DNA from: Ustilaginoidea virens
Lineage: Eukaryota; Ascomycota; Sordariomycetes; Hypocreales; Clavicipitaceae
Direction: 5' to 3'
DNA: 64,000 bases
Assembly: GCF_000687475.1 (NCBI RefSeq)
Contig: NC_057320.1
Coordinates: forward strand, 4,994,501 to 5,058,500
The notes below the pieces were generated by a model. It was not told where the DNA came from and made no database searches. It saw only the letters and a list, made by a program, of their open reading frames with translations. This document shows positions 54,560 through 64,000 of the stretch, piece after piece (position 1 is the stretch's first letter; each line of letters begins with the position of its first letter). The translations under genes were made by a program, and so were the position numbers.

Positions 54560-55335
54560 AGGCGCAGGCGCAGTCCAGCGCTTGCTCGCCTGTCCCTCCC
54601 CTGATAATCGTCCTGGCCACCGCCGCCCAGCACGGCCAAGCCTCCATCCTCCACTATCTGCTCACCTCCATGCCTGCCTGCTCCAATGCTCCTTCGCCCT
54701 GGAGTCCGCCCTTGCCCGCCTCGGTGTCCGATCAGTGGAAAGAAGCCCTACTGCCGGATCTCGTCGTCCTCCGCGCCGTTCAATCATCTTCGCCGAGCGT
54801 GGTGCAAACACTCATCGACGCAGGTATGCATGTTGACCATAACATGGACAAGATAGGCTCACCTCTGAGCATGGCCATCCGGACCCAGAGCTTGGAAATG
54901 GTCAAGTTCCTGCTGGACAGGGGAGCCAACGCGAATGAGATGCTGTGGATACCGCACATCACGTTGCTGGCGCTCGCGGCGGAACAGCCCTGCCAGGACA
55001 TCTTGGCCGCCATGCTGGAGCACGGCGCCAAGCTCTCAGGGTCCGGAGCCTTGTATGCAGCGGCTGGTGTGGGCAACACGGCCTCGGCCCAGTTCCTGCT
55101 CGGCAGGGGGGTGGATGTGAACGAGGTCTGGATGAACGATATGTGGGGCGATGAGAGGGATAACTCGGGCACGGCTCTGCACGCGGCGGCTCTGAATGCG
55201 CAGAAGGACATGGTCAGCTTTCTCTTGGCAAAAGGTGCCAGGAAGGATTTGAAGGATGGGGAGTCGAGGACGCCCGGAGATGTTGCGCGTGGGACGGGGA
55301 ACACGGAGATTGCCACCATGCTGGAGGTGGATTAA
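54223..55335 (+). CDS. Ankyrin-repeat protein with (Ala-Gln)n tract; start unresolved
   Basis: The open frame runs to the stop at 55335 but has no ATG upstream of the conserved part; 54223 is only a TTG. The convincing coding region begins near 54390 (TRLLTACRQGCLPTVRSTAP). Thirteen Ala-Gln dipeptides follow (GCACAG hexamers, 54496-54573), then four to six ankyrin-type repeats: PLIIVLATAAQHGQASILHY, VVQTLIDAGMHVDHNMDKIG, SPLSMAIRTQSLEMVKFLLD, TASAQFLLGRGVDVNE and TALHAAALNAQKDMVSFLLA. An upstream exon is required; an ATG at 54309 joined by a short intron ending near 54379 would keep frame, but its donor is weak. The TIR element sits just upstream and may have disturbed the 5' end. Either a spliced start or a 5'-truncated gene is possible. 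Confidence 0.6.
54496..54573 (+). repeat. GCACAG hexanucleotide microsatellite (13 units)
   Basis: In-frame hexamers GCA CAG, the first unit with CAA and the last three with GCG. Encodes Ala-Gln repeats in the ankyrin protein; likely length-polymorphic. Confidence 0.9.
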
Positions 55336-56504
55336 GCGTCGACCGGTGTTTCATACAGTTTTCCTCTGGTCACTTTCCCCCGTTGAAAAGGAAATCAATG
55401 TTACGGGCGTACGTGGCAAGTCCGCTATATCCGTAGTGGGACCACACGCCTCGAGCGGCAGCTACTTGGGCCTGGAATTCATCGCAGTTGAATCAAGTCA
55501 TATTATAAAGCCACAGTTCGTGTGGCGTCACGAAGGTATTTAATAGTGCAACAGAATGGCGTGGCCCGTTTCCAGGTATGTACTGTACCTAATAAGGTCT
55601 GGCAAGAGGTAGGTATTGACTCCATGCCTTGCCGTTGTTTCCGTCCACGCCCACCGAGTTCTCGTGGCGTGCGGAATCCACAGGGGTCTTGCATTTGCAC
55701 TGTTGGGATTTCATTACTATTGAACATCTCCCTAAGTAGCCTCTATTAGAAGCATCGCTTAGTCTTTCAGGAATTAAGCTCTGTGCTAGATTACTTGATT
55801 ACTAAAACAGAGACTGCTTATGAATGGCGTTTATGGGATATCGTATGGGAAATCGATGCTACACGGCTGGCTGGTAGCTAGGTTGCACAAGGTTACTGAT
55901 GAATACCGTTTTCGGCAACAGATTGGAAAGGCCCGTGGCGCGGGGATACTAGTTCCTATGCAGGAACCCAGGCATCTTTAGAGTTTCAAAAACTCAGGCC
56001 GCGTACCTGTCTGGTTGGTTGCTGATAAGCACCTTGGCTAGGAAGGAGAGTCAAGCCTTATTAAGCGGAAAAGAGGCCGCATTTTCTAAGCGTCAATACC
56101 TTTTTACGTAAAAACGTGCGCGGAGGAATCCACATTTTGAGCCTAGTTTCTGCTGCGTTTCATTGATTGCTGTGTGTCCCGAGGTGGAGCAGGAACAACC
56201 CGTAAATCACCCACAGCAAACTCCCAGGCCTGCTTCCTCATGTCTTGTACATAACTTCTTCTCCGACGAAACACAGGGCAAAGGCGACGCTCTCGGAATT
56301 GATTCGGCATGGCCACGCCGATCTGGCCTTCGTTCCTGCATCGACTTCAGAACTCTTTCCAAATATAAAGACCTAACCCAGAATGCGAAGGACGGCAATT
56401 AATGGTGAACAGCGGCATCGCAGTCTCCCGTCGTTGCCATTTCGCCAGAATCCAGCTTCGAGGTTCTTTGGACCGTCACAACAAGATGCCTGACAGGCAC
56501 GCTG
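55336..56504. other. Intergenic region, no supported gene
   Basis: No frame with a recognised domain. The ORF at 56163-56402 lacks support. The sequence is of normal composition. Confidence 0.4.
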
Positions 56505-56509
56505 ATGCA

Positions 56510-56960
56510 ATGTAGGAATGGAAAACAAAGATCTTCATCATCTCAGAAAGCGATGCAAACACCGTGGGCTGCATGGTGCAGTACGACGAAGGTCGGGGTC
56601 GCCCTCTCAATTCCACCGCGGTGCCTCAGCCAATCACTAAATTATTTTCCCTCTTTACCGTGTGGGGACTCTGGAATTACGCGTCAAGAAACACAGACGA
56701 AGCCGGTATGCCACGCCTGTGTCTACAAGCTGGTCGAATACATGCAGATCCTAGAGCTGGGCGAGCTGGCCACCGCGAAAATCGAGAGGCTTCTCGAAGA
56801 CCACTTGGTCCCTGGAATCCCTCGTTGCGTTGGCCAAGCCACTGAGCACTAAACTGCGTGCTCAAAGGCTCCAAGAGGCCCTGGCATTTTAGAGGCAAAG
56901 CACGTCGGCGAAGCGGTCGAGGACGGCCGTTTGGCTAACATTGACATTGTGAGCAACTTT
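56510..56960 (+). pseudogene. BTB/POZ-like remnant
   Basis: Two adjoining plus-strand pieces resemble the second half of a fungal BTB domain. The first (from about 56517) reads WKTKIFIISESDANTVGCMV followed by QYDEG, matching the strand-helix before a typical MLQYLYTGxY. The second (from about 56695, another frame) reads KPVCHACVYKLVEYMQILEL then GELATAKIERLLED, matching the HAxVYxLADKYDIxxLxxLAxxK helices. The YLYTGDY turn is missing and the frames do not join with an obvious intron, so I read this as a decayed gene or fragment. No start codon or N-terminal half is visible. Weak call, from pattern memory only. Confidence 0.35.
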
Positions 56961-57705
56961 GCTTTACGGGCGCTGCAAGAATGTGCGTCCATCAAGGGCG
57001 CATATAAAGTCACGTCTGTCACCGGGAAGTCTTTCTTCTCCAATTTTACGCCCGTTCCTGCTCCCTCCCCCGCTCCCGCTCGTGCTTCCTTTGCATTGAG
57101 CACTTTGGCGCGCCCCCCGACGATAAACGCCACGCCATTATGACTTTTGACTTTGTCGACCAGCCGCGCAGTCGTGGGCGATTTAGAATTCAGCAACGGC
57201 AGCCAATCTACGCTCCACCCATTAAACTTTACACGTATATTCTTCAAAAAAAGTTGTCAGGATAAAAACGGAGCGAGCTTAGAGAAGAACTAGTTCGATA
57301 TCTCTTGCGGTCCTCGAGTTCCGCCCGAAAGAAAAAGCGGCCAGCAGGTCTAAAATATCAGCGAACCAAAAAATCCCTAGGAATATGGCCATAGAGTACC
57401 ATCATTTTCTGCCTCACCGGGAGTCTAGACAGTAGCCGGGATGCCTCGCCGCCTGAAATCGCTCTTTCAGCCAGGTCTTCTCCAAGGTCTGGTCAGTCAG
57501 TATATACTAGATTGCACTGCGTACATAGGCTACTCAACATAAAAAAAATACTCATGCTACTGGGAATTCTTGCTGAAATAAACTATATATCTCGGACCGC
57601 CGGCTGAAACTGCGCAAAACTCCCCAACGCCGCGATAAAGTACCCTCAGAATCAACGTAAACCGCAATGTCTGACCCTCCCATTACACACCAAGCCCTGC
57701 TCATC
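56961..57705. other. Intergenic region
   Basis: A minus-strand ORF of about 130 residues (56849-57247) overlaps the BTB-like remnant and has no recognised domain. Otherwise this is the 3' flank of the peroxidase gene. Confidence 0.4.
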
Positions 57706-59402
57706 TCAACAGTTCTCCAGGGCAACAGTCGGGTGGAACTCGGAAGCAACTGTGCCCTTCTTCGACTGCAGCTCAATATCGAACGTTGTAGACCACTCCG
57801 GAGCATACGTTGACACATTGAGCGAGTAATGGACATACCCCTCTGCTGTGCTGATTCCTGACGCTACCATGCTGAGGGGCTGGATTACGATCCGGGGAAG
57901 AACAGCGCCCGTCTGGTGGATTTTATGGGCCATCTTGACCGCAACTTTGTCATTGGCGTCGCCTATCGCGCTCTTCCGCACCGCTGCGCCAATAGTGAAG
58001 GTCATGTTGCCGTTAGCGACGGGGCCCTGGCACGATCTCGATTGCATGTACAGCACTTGGTCGTTGAGGGGGTAGCCGTGGCCGCCGTTGTCGTGAACGG
58101 GCTCGGCGCCCGATGCGTCTTTGAGGTGTATCGTGAACGATTTTAAGCCGGCGACCGCGTTAACCTGGGTGGCAAACTCATACCAGGTGAATGTCTCGCC
58201 GAAGAAGCCCTCGGACTGGCCGCTGCGCCACCTCATGCGCGGGGCGTCTAGATGGGAGGATTTCCCGCTGCGGTCTAGGAGGCGGAGGGAAACCTGGAGC
58301 GAGTCGGCGTCGCGTCCGGTACCCTTGGTGGTGCGCACGCGGATCTTGCCCGCCAGTGCTAGTTGGTTAGGGGTTGTCGCCAGCTCGAGCTTGTCAATGT
58401 ACGGCTTCACGTCGACGATGTCGATTGGCTCGCTAAGCTGGACTGTCGACGGCACGGTGTCGATGAGGCGCTGAAACACAGTCCCGCAGGTCGAGCGGAA
58501 CTCCTGGGGGTCCCTCAGCCGAGACATGGTGGCATTGCCGTCGGCCGCAAAGATGCGCTTATCCGAGTTTGTCGTCTGGTTGTGGCCAAACACCAGGGGG
58601 TTGACGCCGTCGCCTTGCAGGTACTCGTTGACGACGGCCGTGTCGAAAGCCGCGGCGGTTCTATCAAACGGCACCTTGTGCGAGTTTGAGGGCGTGCCGC
58701 CGGTGATATCGGGGAAGTCGACGCTCTGCACGCCGCCCAGCGTGTGTCCGCAGGCCACCATGGCAATCATGTCCTCCTGGCTGAAGCCGGCGTTGGTGAA
58801 GGCGGCCAAGGTGGATGCCAGGTCGTGCTCCGGCTCCGGCACGCCGGCTGGGCCTGCCGCCGAGGCGTCGATGCGGCCCATGCGCAGCTGAATCCTGGGT
58901 CCGCCGCATCCGGCGACGGCGGCGACGAGCGCCAGCGCCAAGAGGTCAGAACCGCTGGCCCGCGGGCTAAAGAAGCTGTGCATGTCATTTACGGTGTTAT
59001 TGAAGGCGACTCCCTTGTTCTCGGGCCTCTCTGTCTCGAACATGATGGAGATGTCAAGGCCACCCGTGCCTTTGGCCTTGTTGTGGGTGATGGCGTCGTG
59101 AAAGGCGGCCCTGACCCATTCGGCAGACGACTGTCGGCCGGGCTGATTGAACCCGAGGTCGCAGCTGCCTACCACTGCAAATTGGAAGACGAGTTGTCAG
59201 CTGGGCATGTCCATTCTTTGGGAAAACCGAGGGACCCCCAAAAGGAAGCAAGGGAAAACTACTCACAGTCGGTGAAGCCGAATTTCACAGCGCCAGACTG
59301 GATCGCCAGCATGTCTTCGAGAAAGTCACTCTTTGCTGGCCAAACATACTTGGCTTGGGCCCAGGCCGCGTAAAGCAAGACCGAGATCGCGAGGGCCCAC
59401 AT
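57706..59402 (-). CDS. Secreted heme peroxidase (plant/fungal class II-like fold)
   Basis: Two exons on the minus strand, 59402-59267 and 59174-57706 (intron 92 nt), give 534 residues. The signal peptide is MWALAISVLLYAAWAQA. The peroxidase domain (about residues 30-300) has the distal motif SAEWVRAAFHDAITHN with catalytic Arg and His. It continues with GGLDISIMFETERPENKG, the structural IQLRMGRIDASAAGPAGVPE, and the proximal-ligand region MVACGHTLGGVQSVDFP. The last ~230 residues (from about VDVKPYIDKLELATTPNQLA) are a beta-rich extension of unknown role, so the protein is much longer than the ~340-residue lignin-type class II enzymes. The likely role is extracellular H2O2-dependent oxidation; substrate unknown. 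No WSC domain or GPI signal is seen. Upstream of 59402 there is no better ATG. Confidence 0.85.
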
Positions 59403-60989
59403 GCCTGCCCGTGTCAAGGATGAATGAAAGGGTATAAAGAAGATGTATCAAGTAAATGGAGGGGAGAAAAAAAATCAGAGTAAGCGAGAGTAGAGAAGAG
59501 CTGTGATATGGTGGCGAGCGGTATAAGCCCTTCTCGAGAGGATGTCAAGGCAATATCAGCATATATATATATTCTTGCATTACTAATTCTCTTCATGCAG
59601 CAGCCTCGGACCCTGTCACTGGTGTCCTGGTAGCATTCCGGATCGACAAACCATGCATCCACAAAAATACCAGGGTTAGGTTTCTATTCCTAGACAACCC
59701 TATGACGTAGCTTGACAGCCAAGAAACCCGTGAGTTTTACTGTCTGAATTACGGGGGTCCCCTTGGATCCGCTAGAATTAACTCCTTGTTTCTTGCGGGC
59801 TAAGAGAGACGGTCCCGCGTGGCGTCCGGACAACCCGAGGTTACCTCGTGCTCCTGGCCTGATTATGACCAAGCCCCTCACACTTATTGGCCAGATTTCA
59901 GCTTTTCGGCCGGCGGCCCCCGGCGGCCCCCGGCGCACCAATAAGAATTACCGGATCCGGCGTGGCAGTTCAAAAGCCGCCGTGCCCGTGACTCGCGGAA
60001 ACGTTTTCATTGCATGCATATTCTTACACTCTGCTTCCCAGGACACGACGCCTTCGTCAGCCAAGTATGGCTCAGCCACAGCCCGCCCCGTTCCGGCCGA
60101 CAGTGAATGGCGCTACAACTACAAGCTGGATGGTACGTTGCTTGGGGTCAATGGCCGCCCGAGCGGTGGAGCCGGCTCTTGTCTGACGAGGGAAGGCGAC
60201 GTGAGGCAGCCTCGTGGGAGGAAGCTTGCCCCAGCTACGGGGAACAGCGGTCCCTAGAGGGAGGGCTCGTTCCTTCCACATAGAGCAGTGGTATGAAAGC
60301 GCGCAAAGAACCCTGACGCGGGAAACCGCCTTTCACTTCTATGCAGCACCCGGGAAGTAGAAGCAATTGTTTGCAAAAACAGCTTTGTTCCGGAGGCGCA
60401 GTAGCTCTGGCTATGGTTGATGCAAACGCTGTGATTTGAAAAGCCTTATGTTCGGTTGAGATAAAGACAACGTCGCCCTATCGATGTCTCGGGAGGGGGT
60501 TCAGTATTTGAGCTCTTGCTCGGCTATGACCACGCACCGTTAATTACAAGCCAAAACTTTGATTTATAAGACACCAATGATGGCGTCTTTAGCAAGTTGA
60601 GGCTCCCTCCATTGTCTAAATCACCAGCTGGTATCTGAGGCACGCGTGTATGCGCTTGGTATTGAAATCAAAAAGAACAGATGGACCAGGATTTATTTTT
60701 CTAGCTATAAAGAGCTGTGTGGCAAGTTTTACTACTTCTTGATAAGTCTGGAAATCATTTTCTTCCTCCCTATCGAGTCGCTGGCATCAAAAGATCAGGG
60801 TCTAAATATCAAGACGACGCATAACTAGACTGAATGACTGTCATAGTCAGCCCCCACCGGGCAAAGTGTTAGACATTGGAAACTTGGGTTGATCTAATGC
60901 CCCAGACTAATATTATTCCGACCCGATAATACTCTTCTCTCTTCTTTTCTCCGTAGACTCTATATATCAGTTCTTCATCATGATAATAA
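59403..60989. other. Intergenic region, no supported gene
   Basis: A 164-codon plus-strand open frame (59763-60257) starts at a TTG and has no recognised domain; I do not call it. Otherwise this is the peroxidase promoter and sequence leading to the transposon fragments. Confidence 0.4.
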
Positions 60990-61513
60990 TTGTTGCAAAA
61001 ATGGTGCCTAGAACACTGTTGGAAAGTGACTAAGTACCGGCAGTGGCGGACAAGGCGTTGCAGAATAAAACAAAAGCTGGTTGAAGATTTAAAGATGCAC
61101 AAAAGGTTGACCAGAGCAAAGATGTTAGGGAAATCTGAATTCTAATTGTTGGTGACTATTCTATCTAGAAAGAGGGAAATCTGGGCATATTTCTACTGTC
61201 TTGAAAAGGTAGTAGAAAATAACAAGAAGCCGCGGAAAATAGCGAAAAACCCGACGAAAAAGTCGTCTTGCCCAACCGTGCCCAACCGTGCCCAACCGTG
61301 CCCAATATCCTACCCAGTTCCTACCCAACCTAGCCCAGTGGCTTATAGCGGTGTGCTGGGTTGCCTATTTGGTAATCCCGTGGAAATGGGCTGCCTGTGG
61401 TGGGGCCCTGTGGCCCACTGTGACAGGCCGCTGTGGCCGGATGTGGCCCACTGTAGCCGGTGCCGTGACCGGCGCTATGCCCTACTGTCGGCGGAGATAC
61501 CGGTGGATTCGGA
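60990..61513 (+). mobile_element. Fragment related to the outer copia-like element
   Basis: From about 60990 the plus strand matches the reverse complement of about 19240-19970: TAATTGTTGCAAAAATGGTG, GAACACTGTTGGAAA, GGCGTTGCAGAATAAAACAA, GGTGACTATTCTA, GCGAAAAACCCGACGAAAA, and the GC-rich GTGGCCCACTGTG repeats. It carries a CCCAACCGTG triplicate at about 61270-61299. It is cut on the right by the next LTR at about 61514. Confidence 0.7.
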
Positions 61514-64000
61514 TGTATCGGGAATGTTCGGCTACGAATGTGGCATATATAACCGAGGGAATAGTAGCCCCTTAGGGTTACCCCCGTGCCCACTATAAAT
61601 AGCTGGTGACCTAAGTATTGTTGAGCTAAGTCAGGTCAACCCTTTACAATATACCGCTTTCTCTCCCTACTTCCTGATATAGTAGCAATTGTATAAAATA
61701 ATATAATATGACGGACTGGCCCTAAGGCGACTGCGAATAGGCGTTAATCGGATATATTAATAAAACTAAGGAGGAAGGGAGAAAAGCCCGAATCGGGTCC
61801 CTTCCGCAATCTATATATATCCGTATATAGCGCAGGCTAGAGCCCTAACGTTGCCCTATTGGCCCGCGCATCTGCTTTATATTATCCGTCCTAAGCTAGG
61901 TATAAGTATAGCCCGAGCCCTAGCTAATCTATTATATAGGTATAGCCTGAGTCTGTGATATACCCCCCTTCTCTAAGGAAAATTTTATCCGTTTCTATAT
62001 TAGGGTTGCTATAGGGTTCGACTAGGCCTATTATATATCCAAATATCCCCCTATTTATCCTTAAATGCTTCCTATATTATAGTATCTTTAAAGTTCTTAA
62101 GGGGCTCTTAAGACAGTAAATCGTATCCCTTCTATTTTACTAATATATTGTATTTTCTGCCCCGACCTTAAGCATTTTTCGCGGCTAATATCTCCTTAAC
62201 TTTAAATTCTTTATATAAGATATTAAAGTCCTCTAGTAGGACTAATAGGGGACCGGGCCTAGTATCTATAAGTATTTAGCTTAGTAGCGGGTTAATAGCG
62301 GTATATTCTATAAAATTAATATAAAAAACTAGGTAGATACTATTAGGGATATTAAGTTGAATATTAAATGGGGACGGAATGGCTATAATAATATATTTTA
62401 TAGATATCCAATTAAGCTTCTTATAAGGCCGATCGGTTTTAATATTCTATAGGCTAAATTAAACTTAGTCTCTAATTTAATAGCGCTCTATTAGGCGTTA
62501 GGAATAGTTTATTGCATTTTACTACTGCTATTAAGTAAAAGAGATAGTAGCCTAGGCGAGTTCGCCCCCCTCCTATATTATAGCTAGGAAATGCACCGCT
62601 CGCCCTTTAGGAGTTATAGAACTTAATATAATATTTAGGGGGGGTACTATAATAGGAGAATTAAAGCTATTTAGGAGATAGTTTAGGCTATATTTAGTAA
62701 TAAAGGAAGTATAGTTATTTAAAGTATACTAGTAAGTCGCAAGATATTAGGGCTAATTATATTAGTTAAATGCTATCTTTATGCGTAAGATAGCCTAGAC
62801 CTCCTAATTTAAATACTTTATACTATTATTAGTTTATAGGTAGTATATAGTCGAAAGGAGTTATTCGGTCCTAATAGCCTTATATATTATAATTTAGAAT
62901 TAGCCTATTTAGTCCGAACTTTTATCGCTAATAATTTAGGCGGGGAATCTATAGTATTATTACTAATAGTCTAGGAAATATTCTATGTAATCCTCCGCTT
63001 ATATTAAGTATATTGCCTTAAGTTAGATATATTTAGATAGGCGGTCGGTAATAACTATTAGGTAATATAGGTTAGAAGCGTTATAGGCTAGGAGGTTAAT
63101 TATAAAATTAATAGAAATTTAAGACTAAAAACAATTTAAGATCAATAAGGGCTAAAGTAGGCCTTAGTATAGCTAGCGACTTTTATATACTTTACGGTAT
63201 TAATAATTCTAAACGAATTAAGTTACCTTAGATGATATATTATCGAAGTAATAATCCCGCTATAGTAGTTAGAAAATCGTATTTTTCCTTAAGTGCCCTA
63301 TAGTAGGGGAGTTATAATATTATTAAATTACTATAATTATTAGCGGTTTGAATAAAAGGAGTTAAATCCGACTTTAGTAGAGTAGCGCCTTATAGGCATT
63401 TAAGGTATAATCTATAATCTACTTTTTAGTTTTTACTTCTCCTAGAAATTATCGCTCGCTATTTGCTATAGCTTTCTATTAGATATAATATAGTTTATCT
63501 TTAGCTATAGCTTAATCTTAAAGCGCTTATAGATAGGTATTAGCAAAAATCTTAAAGCTAGCTAGTAAAGAGATTCCTATTAAAGGTACTGCCTTTAGTA
63601 TATCCTTTAGTATACTTAGGTCTATAGCTAGTTAATCCCCTATTAGGTCTAATTAATCTTCTATTAGGTCTAATTAGTCTCCTATTAGGTCTATTTCTAT
63701 AATAGAGATAGATAGCGGCTAAAAGATTTAGCTAAATCTTAAAGCTATACTATCTGCTTTTTACTTTTATCGCAAAAGGGTATTAGGGTATTAGGCTTAT
63801 AAGTTAGGCTAGTATTAAAGATAGAAGTTAAAAAAAGCTAAAGTCTTAGCCTATTACGCCTAATATTTTAATATGTTCTTTAGTCGAGTAAAATATTTAA
63901 AGTTCTTATAGTCTATAAGAATTATAAATAAAGCGGTAATAGAATAGAATTTAGCTAACTATACTTTAAAGTATAAGATAATAGTAAGTAGCTTTTTATT
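61514..64000 (+). mobile_element. Degenerate LTR retrotransposon, truncated by the window end
   Basis: A probable 5' LTR spans about 61514-61679, starting TGTATCGGG and ending CCTGATA, with the core CCCCTTAGGGTTACCCCC...CACTATAAATAGCTGG. That core is shared with the 196-bp LTRs of the outer element. It is followed by TAGTAGCAATTGTATAA, a RIP-changed version of the primer site TGGTAGCAATTGCG. The interior is extremely AT-rich with stops in all frames. I cannot read a domain well enough to assign a superfamily. The 3' LTR would lie beyond 64000. Confidence 0.6.

Noticed and set aside
59763..60257. Plus-strand open frame of 164 codons
   Set aside because: Starts at TTG, is Pro/Arg/Gly-rich and resembles no family; likely chance in GC-rich DNA.
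1..64000. tRNA, rRNA and CRISPR features
   Set aside because: No GTTCGAATC-type tRNA T-loop in a cloverleaf context, no rRNA-like segment and no spaced direct-repeat array was seen by eye; a tRNA scan could still find one.

Overview
The window looks like nuclear DNA of a filamentous ascomycete (Pezizomycotina). Genes carry short introns of about 47-124 nt with GT...AG ends and CTAAC-like branch sites. Gene families are typical of filamentous fungi: a Spg1/Tem1 GTPase, a HET-domain protein, an MpaB-type oxygenase, small secreted proteins, and a fused mitochondrial transhydrogenase. Transposons are AT-rich and degenerate in the manner of repeat-induced point mutation (RIP). Placement in Sordariomycetes, perhaps Hypocreales, is an inference from general gene content, not from an alignment.

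Layout. 1-15.36 kb is gene-sparse: a conserved single-pass membrane protein (3.2 kb), a 121-bp inverted repeat inside a hypothetical ORF (5.4-6.1 kb), the septation GTPase Spg1 (7.4-8.4 kb), glycine cleavage H protein (10.4-11.0 kb) converging on hydroxymethylbilane synthase (11.5-12.5 kb), and a small cysteine-rich secreted protein (13.3-13.8 kb). 15,363-29,486 is one transposon island. An outer copia-like LTR element (196-bp LTRs, 5-bp target duplication CTTTC) has been split by a second copia-like element at 20,798-28,344 (350-bp LTRs, target duplication GTATT). Both lie on the minus strand and are coding-dead.

30.4-40.4 kb holds five consecutive nuclear genes for mitochondrial proteins: proton-pumping transhydrogenase (NNT), complex I subunit NDUFA12, phosphatidylglycerophosphate synthase PGS1, and mitoribosomal proteins uL4m and mL38. 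They are arranged as two divergent pairs (NDUFA12/PGS1 and uL4m/mL38), with NNT and PGS1 ending tail-to-tail against their neighbours. An MpaB-like oxygenase follows at 42.1-43.4 kb.

44.7-55.3 kb is an accessory locus. A large HET-domain protein with a hydrophobic N-terminal half is followed by a tandem segmental duplication (unit A about 47.1-50.2 kb, unit B about 50.3-54.35 kb). The duplication carries two paralogous secreted proteins of unknown function, a truncated and RIP-like decayed copy of the HET gene 5' end, a short TIR element present only in unit B, and an ankyrin-repeat gene with a GCACAG hexamer expansion. A BTB-like remnant lies near 56.5-56.9 kb and a secreted heme peroxidase at 57.7-59.4 kb. 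The window ends in another degenerate LTR retrotransposon (61.5 kb to the end), abutting a fragment related to the outer copia element.

The most noteworthy items are the HET/secreted-protein/ankyrin tandem duplication, the clean nested LTR insertions with both target duplications intact, a 7-nt micro-exon in NDUFA12, and the mitochondrial gene block. All calls come from reading the sequence; no homology search was run.
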